From contig OZ024794.1 in assembly GCA_964017045.1 (NCBI GenBank), positions 33,883,682-33,947,681 on the forward strand: 64,000 nucleotides of DNA, written 5' to 3'. The DNA is from Omphiscola glabra (lineage: Eukaryota; Mollusca; Gastropoda; Lymnaeidae). Made by a program: the position numbers and the translations under genes. Below, piece by piece: positions 51,715-63,539 of this stretch (the stretch's first letter is position 1; each line of letters starts with the position of its first letter). Below the pieces are notes generated by a model. It saw only the letters and a list, made by a program, of their open reading frames with translations. It did not search any database and had not been told where the DNA came from.

Positions 51715-53194
51715 GTAAATGAAATTAATATAAATAGCACATTCCTAATATAAGTGCATTTCACGAAATATTTACACCCTACATTCATTCAAAACTTAAA
51801 ATGTTAAATAACAGTTTGTGTTAGTTTGATTTGGCTTTTGTCTTTTTTGTATTTGAGTTTCAGAAAAAGCTTTACATAATATATATTATATAGCTTTAAC
51901 CCAAATCTGCAAAACTAGTTTCAAAAATATTTGTAATTATAATTGTTTGTGCACTTTTAGCACAGCCAAGAGTTTATTTAAATACAGGTCTCCGTAACGG
52001 TCCTAACTTCATAGACAATGAAAAGAGTGTCGTCATGCGTAAATCGGGTTCAAAGGAGAGTGTCTGGAACATAAATACTTTGTCAAGAAACTAAAGAAAA
52101 CCCACACCTAAGAGGCGTAGCGAGGGAGGCGCCTAGGTGCAGGGGCGCTGAAATGAGGCTTACAATGTTACTTTATAATAAGTAACCAAGCGTAATAAAT
52201 CGGTCACAAGATCGGTAGCAGCGGAACAGCAGACGTGTCATCTGATAGCCTACTTATTTTGTCGTATTCGCGTGAGTCAATAGGACAGGATCGTCTCAGC
52301 GATCTTGCTCTTCTTAGCGTTGAAATAGAAACATTGGAAAACACAGATTTCGATTGCGTTATTGACCAGTTCACGACAGCGAAATCAAGAAAAAATAAAT
52401 CTTTTGTTGACTATGCTAACCAGTCTACGCAGTGACTGAGCGGGTCATGTGACTGAGCGGGTCATGTGACTGAGCGGGTCATGAGACTGAGCGGGATCAT
52501 GTGACTGAGCGGGATCATGTGACTGAGCGGGATCATGTGACTGAGCGGGTCATGTGACTGAGCGGGTCATGTGACTGAGCGGGTCATGTGACTGAGCGGG
52601 TCATGTGACTGAGCGGGTCATGTGACTGAGCGGGTCATGTGACAATTGCACCTTTACATACAATGTTTTATTAAAATTTAAATTGTCTTTCATAATTTAA
52701 GGTAGTAGAAAAATTTGAATTAAACGGGGAAGGGCGCCAAATTTACAGTTCGTCCCCGCGCGAAAAATGTCATAGCTTCGCCTCTGCCACACCTAAATTA
52801 TTCGTGGTGAATACATCAATATTAATTTGCTGAGTTATTTCAAACCCGATGCAAGTGTTGAATCACGTTACACAAAGATAGGCTGATGATTAAATTGTGC
52901 TCATTCGTGGCTCAATCACCCATGAGGTTGCTGAAAGGTCGCGTAGAACACAACAACACAAAAGTTTTAGAAAAAAATATGTATTGTTTTAACAGGTCAC
53001 TTTGTTAAGGAATGAAAAAATCGATAGAAATTTAACATTATTTTTCTCTCTACTTTACTGTTTCAGATCCCGTTGATGTCATCTGCAAACCCTTATTAAA
53101 AGAAATTGAAAAATTGAAATGTTCCGAAATCGGGACCGTCAACGGAATCTGCAAGGCCATTCTGGAGAAGTTACATTGGCTGGGGTGCAATTGA
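51639..53194 (+). CDS. Small secreted four-cysteine peptide, 67 aa, two coding exons
   Basis: Not recognised as any known family. Exon 51639-51714 (76 nt) ends CCAG|GTAAAT; exon 53067-53194 (128 nt) follows TTTCAG|; the joined codon is GAT and the stop is TGA at 53192-53194. Residues 1-21 form a clear signal peptide (MKMGKFLTLALIVLCVSGTL, then C). The mature part (about residues 22-67) has four cysteines at 32, 44, 54 and 66, spaced C-X11-C-X9-C-X11-C, within two amphipathic stretches (ICKPLLKEIEKLKC and GICKAILEKLHWLGC). That suggests a helical hairpin held by two disulphides, possibly a host-defence or signalling peptide; this is inference. Poly(A) signal AATAAA at 53306-53311. A hAT derivative sits in the intron. 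The C-terminus was altered by a 77-bp duplication. Confidence 0.75.
52235..52435 (+). pseudogene. hAT transposase C-terminal remnant
   Basis: The open frame contains DRLSDLALLSVEIETLENTD and FDCVIDQFTTAKSRKNK, the dimerisation-domain end of ZMYM1-like hAT transposases (family pattern E-R-L-S-x-L-A-x-L-S-I-E). The catalytic region is deleted. Confidence 0.85.
52433..52645. repeat. 17/18-bp minisatellite inside the hAT derivative, about 12 copies
   Basis: Unit tgactgagcgggtcatg; three copies have the variant gggatcatg. The array begins at the transposase stop codon (tgactgagcgg), so it seems to have grown from that sequence. Confidence 0.96.
53067..53194 (+). CDS. Secreted peptide, mature-peptide exon
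   Basis: The pyrimidine-rich acceptor (TTTACTGTTTCAG|) restores the frame set by the first exon. It holds all four mature cysteines. Its last 14 bases are followed at once by a partial repeat of the exon. Confidence 0.78.
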
Positions 53195-53303
53195 ATGTTC
53201 CGAAATCGGGTCTGTCAACGGAATCTGCAAGACTGTTCTGACGAAGTTACATGGCGCTCTGATGCCATTGATCAGAATTGGACCACACCAAAGAAATACT
53301 TGA
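53190..53303 (+). repeat. Out-of-frame partial duplicate of the mature-peptide exon
   Basis: 53191-53253 repeats 53114-53177 (tgttccgaaatcgggtctgt onwards) with few changes and one deleted A. In its own frame it would read CSEIGSVNGICKTVLTKLHG and continue to a TGA at 53301-53303, but the frame from exon 1 stops before reaching it. It lies in the 3' UTR, before the AATAAA. Confidence 0.88.
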
Positions 53304-53311
53304 TCAATAAA

Positions 53312-54204
53312 TGATGTCGATTAAGACCAAAAATTAGATCTTGTTGATTAATTACAAATTGTAACAGGCTGTGCTGTTGGTGGTACAGTGTATGGTAGCG
53401 GTGGTTACATAGAATTGCAGCGTTGGTTACAGAGAAACTAATAATTATTGCCAACTAGTGTTCAATTATAATGACATAGAAATCTTTCGCACAAATTTAT
53501 TTTTAGGTTAAAGGTCATAAGTTGATAAAATGGGGATAAAGAGCTAATGACGTCATCCCTTTTTGTGCTTCGGAATTATCTTGTTAACATTGTTTTCCTT
53601 ATTATAAACTTTTAAATGGTGTTATAGTTTTTGTTTATATACCATAGGGAATCTAGACAGCCGACCTTTGTCCCATTCCAATGGCTAAAAACCCACCTGT
53701 ATTCTATGCGTCTATATAGACCCTGATTCATCTAAAAACACAACTATTTATTTGGTATGTCACTAAACCTATACTGATACAGGTCTAATAGGATCAACTT
53801 GTACTGCTGAATTCAATCAAGAAGAGGGCAGCTTAACTCATTAGGGGATTACACGCCTTTGCAATATCAGAGAGGTTTGTTGGATTTTGAGAACCATCAA
53901 ATTTCGCCATTGTTTATTCTTAAAAAAATGATTTAGCGTATGGCAAGCTGAAAATGTTGTAAGCTGAATGTCGTGTCATGGCCGAATGTCATGTCGTGGC
54001 CGGAAGTGAACGTTTAGAACACTGCCAGTGGTGGTGGTGTACATTTGGGGGTTGTCTTGGGGGAGAGAACTCCAAAGTATACCAAAAAGGGGCAGTAACA
54101 TGAATGTATATTCCAAAAAATAAATAATGAAAAAAAGTTGAAATAAGCAGACTAATGAGAAAAGGAAATGTTGAGTATTAATCCTATGCAGACCCGTCTG
54201 ATAA
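53312..54204. other. No recognised feature
   Basis: AT-rich single-copy-looking DNA downstream of the secreted-peptide gene. Nothing recognised. Confidence 0.5.
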
Positions 54205-54538
54205 TATTGGGTGAGCAAATCTCAAGCTAATGGTCATGAGTTCAATCCCCACCAAAGCCCAGTCAAGCAAAAAAAAAACACCACCAGCACCCCGGGTGGA
54301 TGGGACTCGTTAACCTTGGACGGCAACCCATCTAAGAGAAGGCAACTCTGAATTCAAACCCGGAGATGGGGAGATGGAGTTCACATGCGCCTAACTGGCA
54401 GCAGTGAGACCTCTCGAACATCGAACAGCGGAGCGCCGTGAGCATGCTCCAATCAAGCAATCAATCTCCTAGATTTGACTTTGTAACGCGCTTCGAGCCT
54501 TTGGGGATTTTCAAATAAACTTTATTATTATTATTACC
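54205..54538 (+). mobile_element. tRNA-derived SINE (probable)
   Basis: gagttcaatccccacc at about 54239 fits a pol III box B. The body is GC-richer than its surroundings, and the 3' part gtaacgcgcttcgagccttt-n-aaataaac ends in (ATT)n. A clear box A was not found, so the left edge is uncertain. The ATT tail parallels the AAT tail of the L2-like LINE here. Confidence 0.6.
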
Positions 54539-54952
54539 CTAGCGTCCATTTAAGCATAGTCTGTATCAGGCACAGACAAAACTATTTTGAATGAACGTGT
54601 GCCCTTGTCATGGTAGTTTGAAATGTACACATCGAAAACGCCTTGAGCCACCAGAACGCGTGTGTGTGTGTGTGTCTGCGTGCATGTGAGTCCTGTGTAT
54701 ATCTTGGCATATTTAATAAAAAAAACATGCTAAAAGGCTATTGAACATTGGGGGCGGGGCGATGTAAAGAAAGGTTCACGGTTGCCAGGACTGTTATATG
54801 TTTTATTTCTCGGTCGTCAGCTAGACAGCGTCCCACGTCTTGCACATGTATTCATCGCTAGGGACAATGTAAACGAGACAAAGAACCACACACGCATACC
54901 CACACCCACCCATCCACACAAAGAGAGAAAGAGAGTGAGAGATAGCTATAGA

Positions 54953-55495
<543 letters not shown>

Positions 55496-56159
55496 GAAGT
55501 TCAAGGTCAACAGAAAAATTCCTTTGAGACTGACGAGGGTCACAAGAAATTATTTACTTCTTTGAGAACCAATCTACCGTAGAGAACCTCTGGTCTGATT
55601 ATTATTTTGTATAGTTTTCTTTGTTTTTCTTGTAAAGTTTTAAAATTTTGAGTATTTTCTGATTACTGATATATGCCCTGTTTGCTGTCGATAATTTTTT
55701 TTTTCAGTCAGTAATTTTCCCAAATTTTCATAGAGATCCTAGGTATTTGAATTGTGTGTTTTCTAATGTAAATGGTTTCATCTGTCCGTTCTTCTCTTAT
55801 CATAGTAGTGTTTCTGTCAGAGATTTCCTCCCGGGGCACTAAAGATTTTCGGACGAGGGGGGGGGGGGAGACAGTGCTAGTGGGAAGCGTCCAGAGGCGT
55901 AGCTAAGAGGTGAAAGATGGGACAAACGTACCTGGGCGCAGACTACCTGGGGCACGAAAATTGGCCTTAATGGTTGAAAATAATTAGTTTCAGACTTGAA
56001 AAGTGGGAAAAGGGGGGGGGGGCATAAAAATGAATCATGTACTCCAAACAATTACGCTCTCTCCAGTGGCGTAGAAAGGGTGAGAATGAGGTTGTTCACT
56101 CGGGTGTCAATTTTTCTTTGTATGGATGTGGGGCATTTTTGGACCAATGCAGCTAATCG

Positions 56160-56366
56160 AAAAGAGGCAGGCCGAGGAACACTTGGCGCAGTGAAGTGAA
56201 AACGGATACCAAGAAACTTGGCGACACTTGGGGAAGGCTGGAGAGATTGGCTCAGGATCATGATGCCTGGAGGGCTCTTGTAGGCGGCCTATGTCCTAAC
56301 CACAGACGTCGACGAAGATCGGCTGCTGTTCCTCGAGGACGAAAAGGCGAAAGAAGAAGAAGATAA
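56160..56366 (+). pseudogene. Non-LTR retrotransposon C-terminal end
   Basis: The plus frame reads KRGRPRNTWR, TWGRLERLAQDHDAWRALVG and GLCPNHRRRRR to a TAA at 56364-56366. The 'RGRPR-x-TW...W-x-x-L-V-x-x-L-C-P' pattern is the usual tail of endonuclease-RT polyproteins. Only this tail is present. Confidence 0.8.
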
Positions 56367-56369
56367 TCG

Positions 56370-58219
56370 AAATGTTAGTTCATAAATATTTTTTTTTCAA
56401 AGCTTTTGATAGAAATTATTACTTTTCGAAAAATCCGTGCAAACAGGTGGGGCATATACAGGAAATTTTGTTTAAAACAATAGCACATTAAAAAAACACA
56501 AACGCTTTCGACATAATAATTGATTAAATGTGCATTTTTGTATACGCACGCATAATTCTTGATTTTAAAAAAATTTCCATTTTGTATAACTCAAAATAAA
56601 TGGAATTGATTAAATTTATAGTTATGTTTACATTTTTTTTTATTTTGTAGCCTAATGATAGTGCCATTTACACTTTATCACTTACACCTATCCTTACTTT
56701 TAAAGTCCTGCTATTAGGATGAAGAATAAATTGAAAATAGACCAGTACAATAGAAGTACAAGTCAGCCAAAGAACCAGGTCCAAGAGAAAACCCATACGA
56801 AAAGGAACACCAACCTGGGTAGAAAATTTAGATAGACACTATTTTATGTCATAAACAAACCTCGACAACAGACACAGAAAAAAGCAGTGATTATATCTAT
56901 TCCCGAAAATGGAAAATCAAATGCCTTGCCGTTCAGCTGTCGATCGACAGCCATAAAATTGGGCTAGGGGAAAACAGCTGAGCAAACTTGTTTTACGACA
57001 AAATAAGAGCTTACCACTGACACAAAGCGGATTGCGAAAGTAACGTCAGGCGATTGACCAATGTATCAGCTTTGTCTCAATCATTACAAACTCCTGATCA
57101 GATTACCCACTGTGGCAGCTTTATTTGACCTCCCGCATGCCTATAAAAAAATATGGCGCACAGGACACATTTAGAAATTCCAACAACTCGGTATCACTGC
57201 AGACTTATACGATTGGATCTATGTATTCTTTTTCAATCGAACTATCACAACAAGAACAGGGACACAATTTCAAACATGGATGCATTCGAGGGGTCCGTGT
57301 TGTGCTGCACTTTGTTCCTGGCATATGTACGTGATAAACAAGGACAATGTGGAGTCACATAATGCTATTTTAGGAGATGATCTGGTTATAATAATAATAT
57401 ACTTTGTATGGAAAACGGGGAAGAATATGAGAAAATTACAGACATGGCACAAAGAAGACCTAAACCGATTAGAATTCTAAGTTACGAAGTGGAAATGCTT
57501 GTCTATTCGGAGAAATCGGTACCTTTAATTTAAACAAAATGTATATGTTAAGCATTAATTATGGGACATAAAAAATTCAAATGTTTCGGCAAATTCTTTC
57601 ATCAAAAAAATTAAAATCTATTCATACATTTATAAAACTCAAAGAGGATTTGAGGATGTGTTGATTTTTTTGTTAGTGGATGTGTTTGGCGGTTTTAGAC
57701 TTAAAAATTACCGAACAAGAGAGTTGAAATTTTACACTATTGTTCTCTATTATTAATTATCCTAGAATCAGAATAGGCTTGGTCAATTTTTTTCAACCTC
57801 AGTTTGGCCCACCTTTGCTAAAATTCGATTTTCCCCTTACACGAGCTAGAGAAATAAACAAGTGTTATGATTTTGCGCAGCGTCTAGGGTCAGTCAAGAA
57901 TATTTCATTGAAGTTTTAATTGTTGCGCAAAAATTGACTTCTTTCCTGTGTGGGATGAGTAAAATAGCTTTGCTCATTATATGGGAACATTGTGTTGAAT
58001 GTTAATTTACTTTGATGTCCAAACGTTTTTATATGTACAATTATTGACTAATCTTTCTTAGAACAAGGTGGGCAACTTTTATTTCAAATAGCCACAGAAG
58101 GGGACTAATGTATAATATCTGCCTATAAAAATATAATTCAAACGAAACTAATATTAAACCAAGTGAAAGGAAATAGATGGCGCGTCTGCTTGCTGCTCAC
58201 TAAAACGATTGAAAACATT
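56370..58219. other. Unassigned DNA upstream of M13B
   Basis: Mostly AT-rich. 57110-57480 is less AT-rich, with a TATA-like tract at 57141 and several short frames, but no recognisable protein. Confidence 0.4.
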
Positions 58220-58566
58220 TAAAATTTGCGCATCATAGAAATTAAATCTAAAAAATCTACGAGAATTTCCAAAACATATTTTGGTGTAAACAAAAGGGCA
58301 TCAGTTCTTTCATATTTTACATTTCTCTCATCACAATGTGTTACCATCTTCCTGTCCACCATCGGATTTAACAATAACATCTGGGTTTTTTTATTATTTT
58401 TTTTTTAAATTTAATAATTCTTTATTATTTGACGACCATAGAAAAAACAGATAGAGAGAAAGATTTCGAGATAGTTACACAACTTTAACAAAACTATAGT
58501 AATAGTGTTATGAAAAGTTAGAGATATTGACATTACAAATGTGAAACACGTTTCTGGCCATCAACA
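58220..58566 (+). promoter_or_regulatory. M13B 5' flank
   Basis: It aligns with the M13A flank (39652-39835, complement). About 150-180 bp (roughly 58345-58520) is extra relative to M13A. Promoter role is inferred. Confidence 0.4.
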
Positions 58567-58743
58567 ATGGATGTGACAAACAAGAGGAACTCGTCACTGA
58601 TTTGTTTAACGTTTGTATTGGGCTGCCTGGTTTTCGTCTTGCTCGTGGTCAATGTCTATTTCTCAATGCTTTTGGGGCTTGGACATGCCAGCAACGCTCC
58701 AGATAAGCCAGATGAACCAACGATGAAGGTCACAATACGACCG
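58567..58743 (+). CDS. M13B exon 1: tail and signal-anchor helix
   Basis: 59 codons. At the site of the M13A ATG this copy has ACG, and one extra base has been added shortly after; the next in-frame ATG (58567) restores the reading frame just before the conserved NSSLIC. Confidence 0.9.
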
Positions 58744-61700
58744 GTAATTTTAATACTGAAATGAACTCTGACGTCAAGTACCCATATATATATATTTTTT
58801 TGAAAGGTTTAACACAACATCATAAACAAAATCAAGGACTGAATTTTAATCAAAAGATGATCAGATTTTTATTTTACTTTCTTTCATGAAATACCTTATA
58901 ATTTAGTTTCTATAAAGCTGCATTTTTTTAGTTTATTTTCATTTATTACACAAGACCATACGCAAATGTTGGGTTTGTCTAGAAAGTTTAACACCTTTCT
59001 ATTTTCTTTTTTTCATAAATTCGTGCCATAAGTGATATTGAATTTAACTTCACACCAAACGTTACCTCCTAACCTGTTCTCCCTAAAAGCATGTTAATTA
59101 TACAATAACTAATGTCATCTGTGCACTGTTTGTCTCCATAGGTGTGCACGACCAAAGAGTGCGTGGAGATAAGCGCTAACGTCTTAGGTAAAATGGATTT
59201 GTCAGTGGATCCCTGTGAGAACATGTACAAATTTTCATGTGGTCAATATAATTCCAAGGAAACAACGAAGTCGTCTGTTCAATATTCTGAGGTTTCCTTC
59301 GATCGGTTTAAGGACGATGTGTCAAAGGTCAAGTATTTTAAACGTGATTGAATTTTACCACTGCCAATAGCCATACACATAAACTGGTCATTATACATTG
59401 AAATATAAGCCCGTTAAAGTCAAGTTTGATTTAAGATCTTTAATATGCCAAAAGTTCAACACACGTATTCGACAATGAGTTTATGGCGCTGGCACAAAAA
59501 TAACCACATAACCTTTGTTGAAGCAGTATATCTCTCTTTATCCATGAACTGCATCAGCGAAGCTCTATGGGGTGGGGGCTAGTCACTCTAAATATTAATG
59601 GAGGGTCATTTACAAAATATATTTGTGTAAAGTGAAAGACCGAGCACAGATCCATGGACAACTTAACTATTTAATCTACACATGTTATTGTTCAACATCG
59701 ACTAGGACCATCCAGTCATCCGGTATGGATGACTGGTGACTTGCGCGGGTGACTCTGTTTAAAGTGAGGAAGAGTTGCGCAGCGTCAGCCTCACTCTCTC
59801 GTCCGGACCCACCGTGTCCAGTGGCAAGACTAAGTCAACCTCACTCTCTCGTCCGGACCCACCGTGTCCAGTGGCAAGACTAAGTCAACCTCACTCTCTC
59901 GTCCGGACCCACCGTGTCCAGTGGCAAGACTAAGTCAACCTCACTCTCTCTTCCGGACCCACCGTGTCCAGTGGCAAGACTAAGTCAACCTCACTCTCTC
60001 TTCCGGACCCACCGTGTCCAGTGGCAAGACTAAGTCTAGACGACCGGAGATGTGCAGTGGATGACCAAGACCTTCTACGTGCCTCATCTTACTCTACACA
60101 CTGCACGGTGCGTTGCTGTAATTGCCTTCACCTCTGTTGAGCCCAAAATGGTCTCCCCTGCAGGATCCGGCGATGTCCAGGCTTCGCATGCCGTAGGCAG
60201 GCAGTCCAAAATCACCGAGGGTTTGAGGTGCATCAGCTACCCTCAACTGGTTTTGCTGGCTAGAGGAAGCCGTTGCCCAGAAAATGGCCGCTGTTGCATG
60301 CTAACAGCTGCTGGGATGTGACAGTTAAGTTACAGGAGAGGACCAAGGTAGACAAACTTTTCCTAGGAGCACACGTTTTCCCCCATCAGGGGTACTAACT
60401 CTTGCTGTAAACCCCATTGTAAAAAGGGGAAAATAAGTATTTGAAACAGACATTCCGACCAGAGTCTTAAATATATTTTTCCACAGAATTGACTATCTAC
60501 TATAACTAATTTTTGTTGAAATTAATAATTCCTTCCTTTTTGTACTTGTTGTTATTATACCGCCATCTTGTCTTAGCCGGATGTTACCCTTTTTTATAAT
60601 GATAATGGAGATTATTTTAAAGCAAAATATTGTTGATAGGAAAACAACGTATCTGAACCAAAAATTCCGATCCTGGCAAGAGTCTTTTTCAGAGAAATGA
60701 CTTGTTCCTACAATTAATCCATGGTGAAATCAATACTTCTTTGCTTTTGTTCTCTTAAGCTTTGCTTTTTTTCCGCCATCATGTTGCATGGGGCGAAATG
60801 GCCCGGGTGCGAAAAGACGGTCAGCGATCATTGCCTAGTGAAACCATGGCGGCAAAATGGCGGAGATGAATTGTGCCAGCCTATCTAGGATCGTCCATTA
60901 ATTACGTCAACAATTTGTAAGCAATTTTTTACCCCCCCCCCCCACGTCTGTAAACAACTGTCAAATTTTCAATGCTCCCCCCCCCCCCCCACTTAAGTAA
61001 TTATGTCAACATGAAAACAATAAAGAATTATTTCGAATAAAAATAAATCTATAAATACATTTTACTTTGTGCTGATCTATTTGAATGACACAAAATTGTA
61101 GGGAAAACATTTTATTACATCTTTAGCTTGTTAATCAACAAGTTAAATCGTTTTAACACTTAAATTTTATAATGCAGAATCAATTAAAAGGTTGTTAAAG
61201 ACTAAATATAATCGTTTGCGGAATTATAAATATGATAATTGTCAGTATAGATGACAATTGTAGCATAGTTTCTAGCTTATGTCATCTTCCCAGGGAGAAG
61301 CCAGGTGTTGCTCTCTCTAAAAAAAATGGGCATAGAAGCTGATTTATTATTTTCAAATTACGGAACTGATATACCAAACAAGCCAATATCATCCTCATCT
61401 AACCATTCAGCACTTAACAGTAGAAGCATTGTCGGTGTGAGCAATAACTGTCATAATTTTTAAATAATGTAATTTCCAGTTAATTTTCAAGATTAAAATC
61501 TAATAGAAAACGATTGTTGACGTCAACTAATCTACCCCCCCCCCCCTTTTTTTTCCCCTCTCGTCAACAATCGTCAAAACATTTCGAAAGCCCCTTCCCC
61601 CCATTTTCTTGGCATAATTAATGGACGACCCTTACTGAAATAAGTTTTAGTGTTGTTGCTAAATAAATAAGTTCACCTAATTTTCCACAACCACCTCGTC

Positions 61701-63275
61701 AGTTGTACTCGGACTAAGTGTAGAAAGATAAAAAAAAAAATTCCTGTGTACCAGACTGCATATATATATACATTGAACTTTCAAAACTAGTCTGGAGATA
61801 TTGGATCAATGAGCTCCCTCTACCACTTTTGTGTCCCTCAATTTCAGCCCCACCCCCCTATACCGAATCACATATGAAAATTTAAATCCCACGAAATTAA
61901 AAATGGCAACATTTTATCATCTTATATATTGATGAAATGGGGGCGGGCGGGGGGGGGCAGCGTTTCCTACGAGCCACCTTACAATTACATATAGTAATGG
62001 CCTTTTAACTATTTTTGGTGGGCTTTCTTTACGAAATGTGTTCGATTACTTTTGTGTTAAAACCCGGGTAAGCTAGCGAGTACGTAACGTGTAGACCGGG
62101 GCTCGAAATCAAGGATTTTTACATCCTGCATTAGGGAGTGGCAGGGGCTGCTGCACAACCCAGAAATGAAAGTTTTATTTGGTGAATTTTGTTTGTGCAT
62201 TCTTTAGAGCCACGAATTTTAGTATGTTTCTAGCAAGTTAAATTTTTAAAAAAATGAAAATAATCTTAAAATATATTTTTTTTCATATGTATATTCTTTC
62301 AATTTTAATCAGTGGTATGTATGAGTGACGAGAGACCTGTGAAGGTTGATTCCGGAATTTTTTTAAAAATCAAGATGGTGTGTGGTGCTGAAAAAGGATA
62401 AGAACCCCTGGTGTAGAGAGTTTATTTGGGGCTTATCTTCCGGAACACGTTTTGGGTCCAAATTTTATAATATATAATTTTTTTTTAACTTCCTTAATTC
62501 CAAGCTCAATGGCGCCAATATCGTTTTAGCAACGTTTTTGAATGCGCATCAGTTCTAAAGGTGCGTTAGTTCTAAAGGTGCTTTAGTTATAAAGGTGCAT
62601 TTGTTATAAAGGTGCGTTAGATATAAAGGTGCGTTCGTTATAAAGATGCGTTAGTTATAAAGGTGCGTTAGCTATAAAGGTGCGTTAGCTATAAATGTGC
62701 GTTAGTTATAAAGGTGCGTTAGTTATAAAGGTGCGTTAGTTATTAAGGTGCGTTAGTTATTAAGGTGCGTTAGTTATAAAGGTGCATTTGTTATAAAGGT
62801 GCGTTAGGTATAAAGGTGCATTAGTTATAAAGGTGCGTTAGTTATAAAGGTGCAGTTAGCAATGAAGGTTAAATAAAATGAAAGTAATTTATGTTAAGAT
62901 ATTGCCTTTCATAATCTGTGTATTACTGGTTTACTTAAGTCATTATGCTTTCCCTAGGTTCTAAATATCATTTTAAGTTCTAAGAGTAGATTTTCAAGGC
63001 CCTTTACCAAAAATTATTAACCATTTTAACTCTCTGAATTGATAATTAAACATACTATCGTGATTAAAAGAAGATATCACATAAAAAAGTCCCCCTTCTT
63101 GGTGTTTTAATGAACATTTATGTCTTTTTATTTTAATTTCCTTTAGATCTTATCCTCAAATGATACACGTTTGTATGGCAGAGAATCGAGAGCCCTGGCT
63201 AAGATGAAAAAGTATCACAGATTATGTACAGATGAAGAAAAACTTTGTGTTAATTTGAAATCCAAGATCTTACAG
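58567..63275 (+). CDS. M13B: second M13 metallopeptidase, first three exons
   Basis: A paralogue of M13A, head-to-head with it. Exons: 58567-58743, 59142-59327 and 63147-63275, all in phase 0 with GT-AG borders (CCG|GTAATT, ATAG|GTG, AAG|GTCAAG, TTTAG|ATC, CAG|GTGCGA), identical in position to M13A exons 1-3. The 164 residues seen are a short tail, a membrane helix at about 13-40 (LICLTFVLGCLVFVLLVVNV onwards), the M13 cysteine motifs VCTTKECV and DPCENMYKFSCGQY, and KKYHRLCTDE. About 74% identical to M13A over exons 2 and 3. The catalytic exons would lie beyond the right edge, so activity cannot be judged. The start ATG is not the homologue of the M13A start. Confidence 0.92.
59142..59327 (+). 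CDS. M13B exon 2
   Basis: 62 codons with all the cysteines of M13A exon 2 conserved. Differences cluster at the segment following the KETT tract. Confidence 0.95.
59787..60034. repeat. 50-bp tandem repeat, five copies (M13B intron 2)
   Basis: Unit tcaacctcactctctcgtcc plus ggacccaccgtgtccagtggcaagactaag; the last two copies have ttccgg. GC-rich compared with its surroundings. Confidence 0.97.
60035..60430 (+). other. GC-richer block after the 50-bp array
   Basis: An 89-codon open frame (60052-60321) that I cannot relate to any family. The block's base composition and its attachment to the array suggest an old repeat insertion rather than a gene. Confidence 0.3.
60888..61631. mobile_element. 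TIR element (GGRTCGTCCATTAATTA ends), 744 bp
   Basis: The left end GGATCGTCCATTAATTACG and the inverted right end GGGTCGTCCATTAATTATG are near-identical. Subterminal inverted words 'gtcaacaa...' with C homopolymers follow on both sides. No transposase frame. Superfamily and target duplication not determined. Confidence 0.75.
62545..62860. repeat. 17-bp minisatellite, about 18 copies
   Basis: Unit aaggtgcgttagttata with single-base variants, in M13B intron 2. Confidence 0.96.
63147..63275 (+). CDS. M13B exon 3
   Basis: 43 codons. It carries one additional cysteine (KLCVN) where M13A has a serine. Confidence 0.93.
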
Positions 63276-63539
63276 GTGCGATAAAATACTATTGGCTTTT
63301 TTGTCCATGTTCTCCATAAACAACATATGCGCTTTCTCTTACTTAAGATCAACTCAGCCCTTCCGTCTGTCAGGCAACATGATATGGTTTCAGAGACGAA
63401 GTATTAGTTGTTGTAGTGTGGTTGACGGTGTAGCATACTAGCAAAATGTGATGTAAGAGTTATAACACCAGGTCAATAGAAGCCAATTCGTTCATTCACA
63501 TCAGTGCTCAGAATTTTTTTTCTTTTGGACCATCTAGAT

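Larger units (their letters stand above)
52110..52786 (+). mobile_element. hAT deletion derivative, 677 bp, in the secreted-peptide intron
   Basis: Ends AAGAGGCGTAGCGAGG and, inverted, CAGAGGCGAAGCTATG; CCACACCT flanks both sides (52102-52109 and 52787-52794), a perfect 8-bp target duplication. It retains the C-terminal piece of a transposase and a 17-bp array. Confidence 0.9.
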
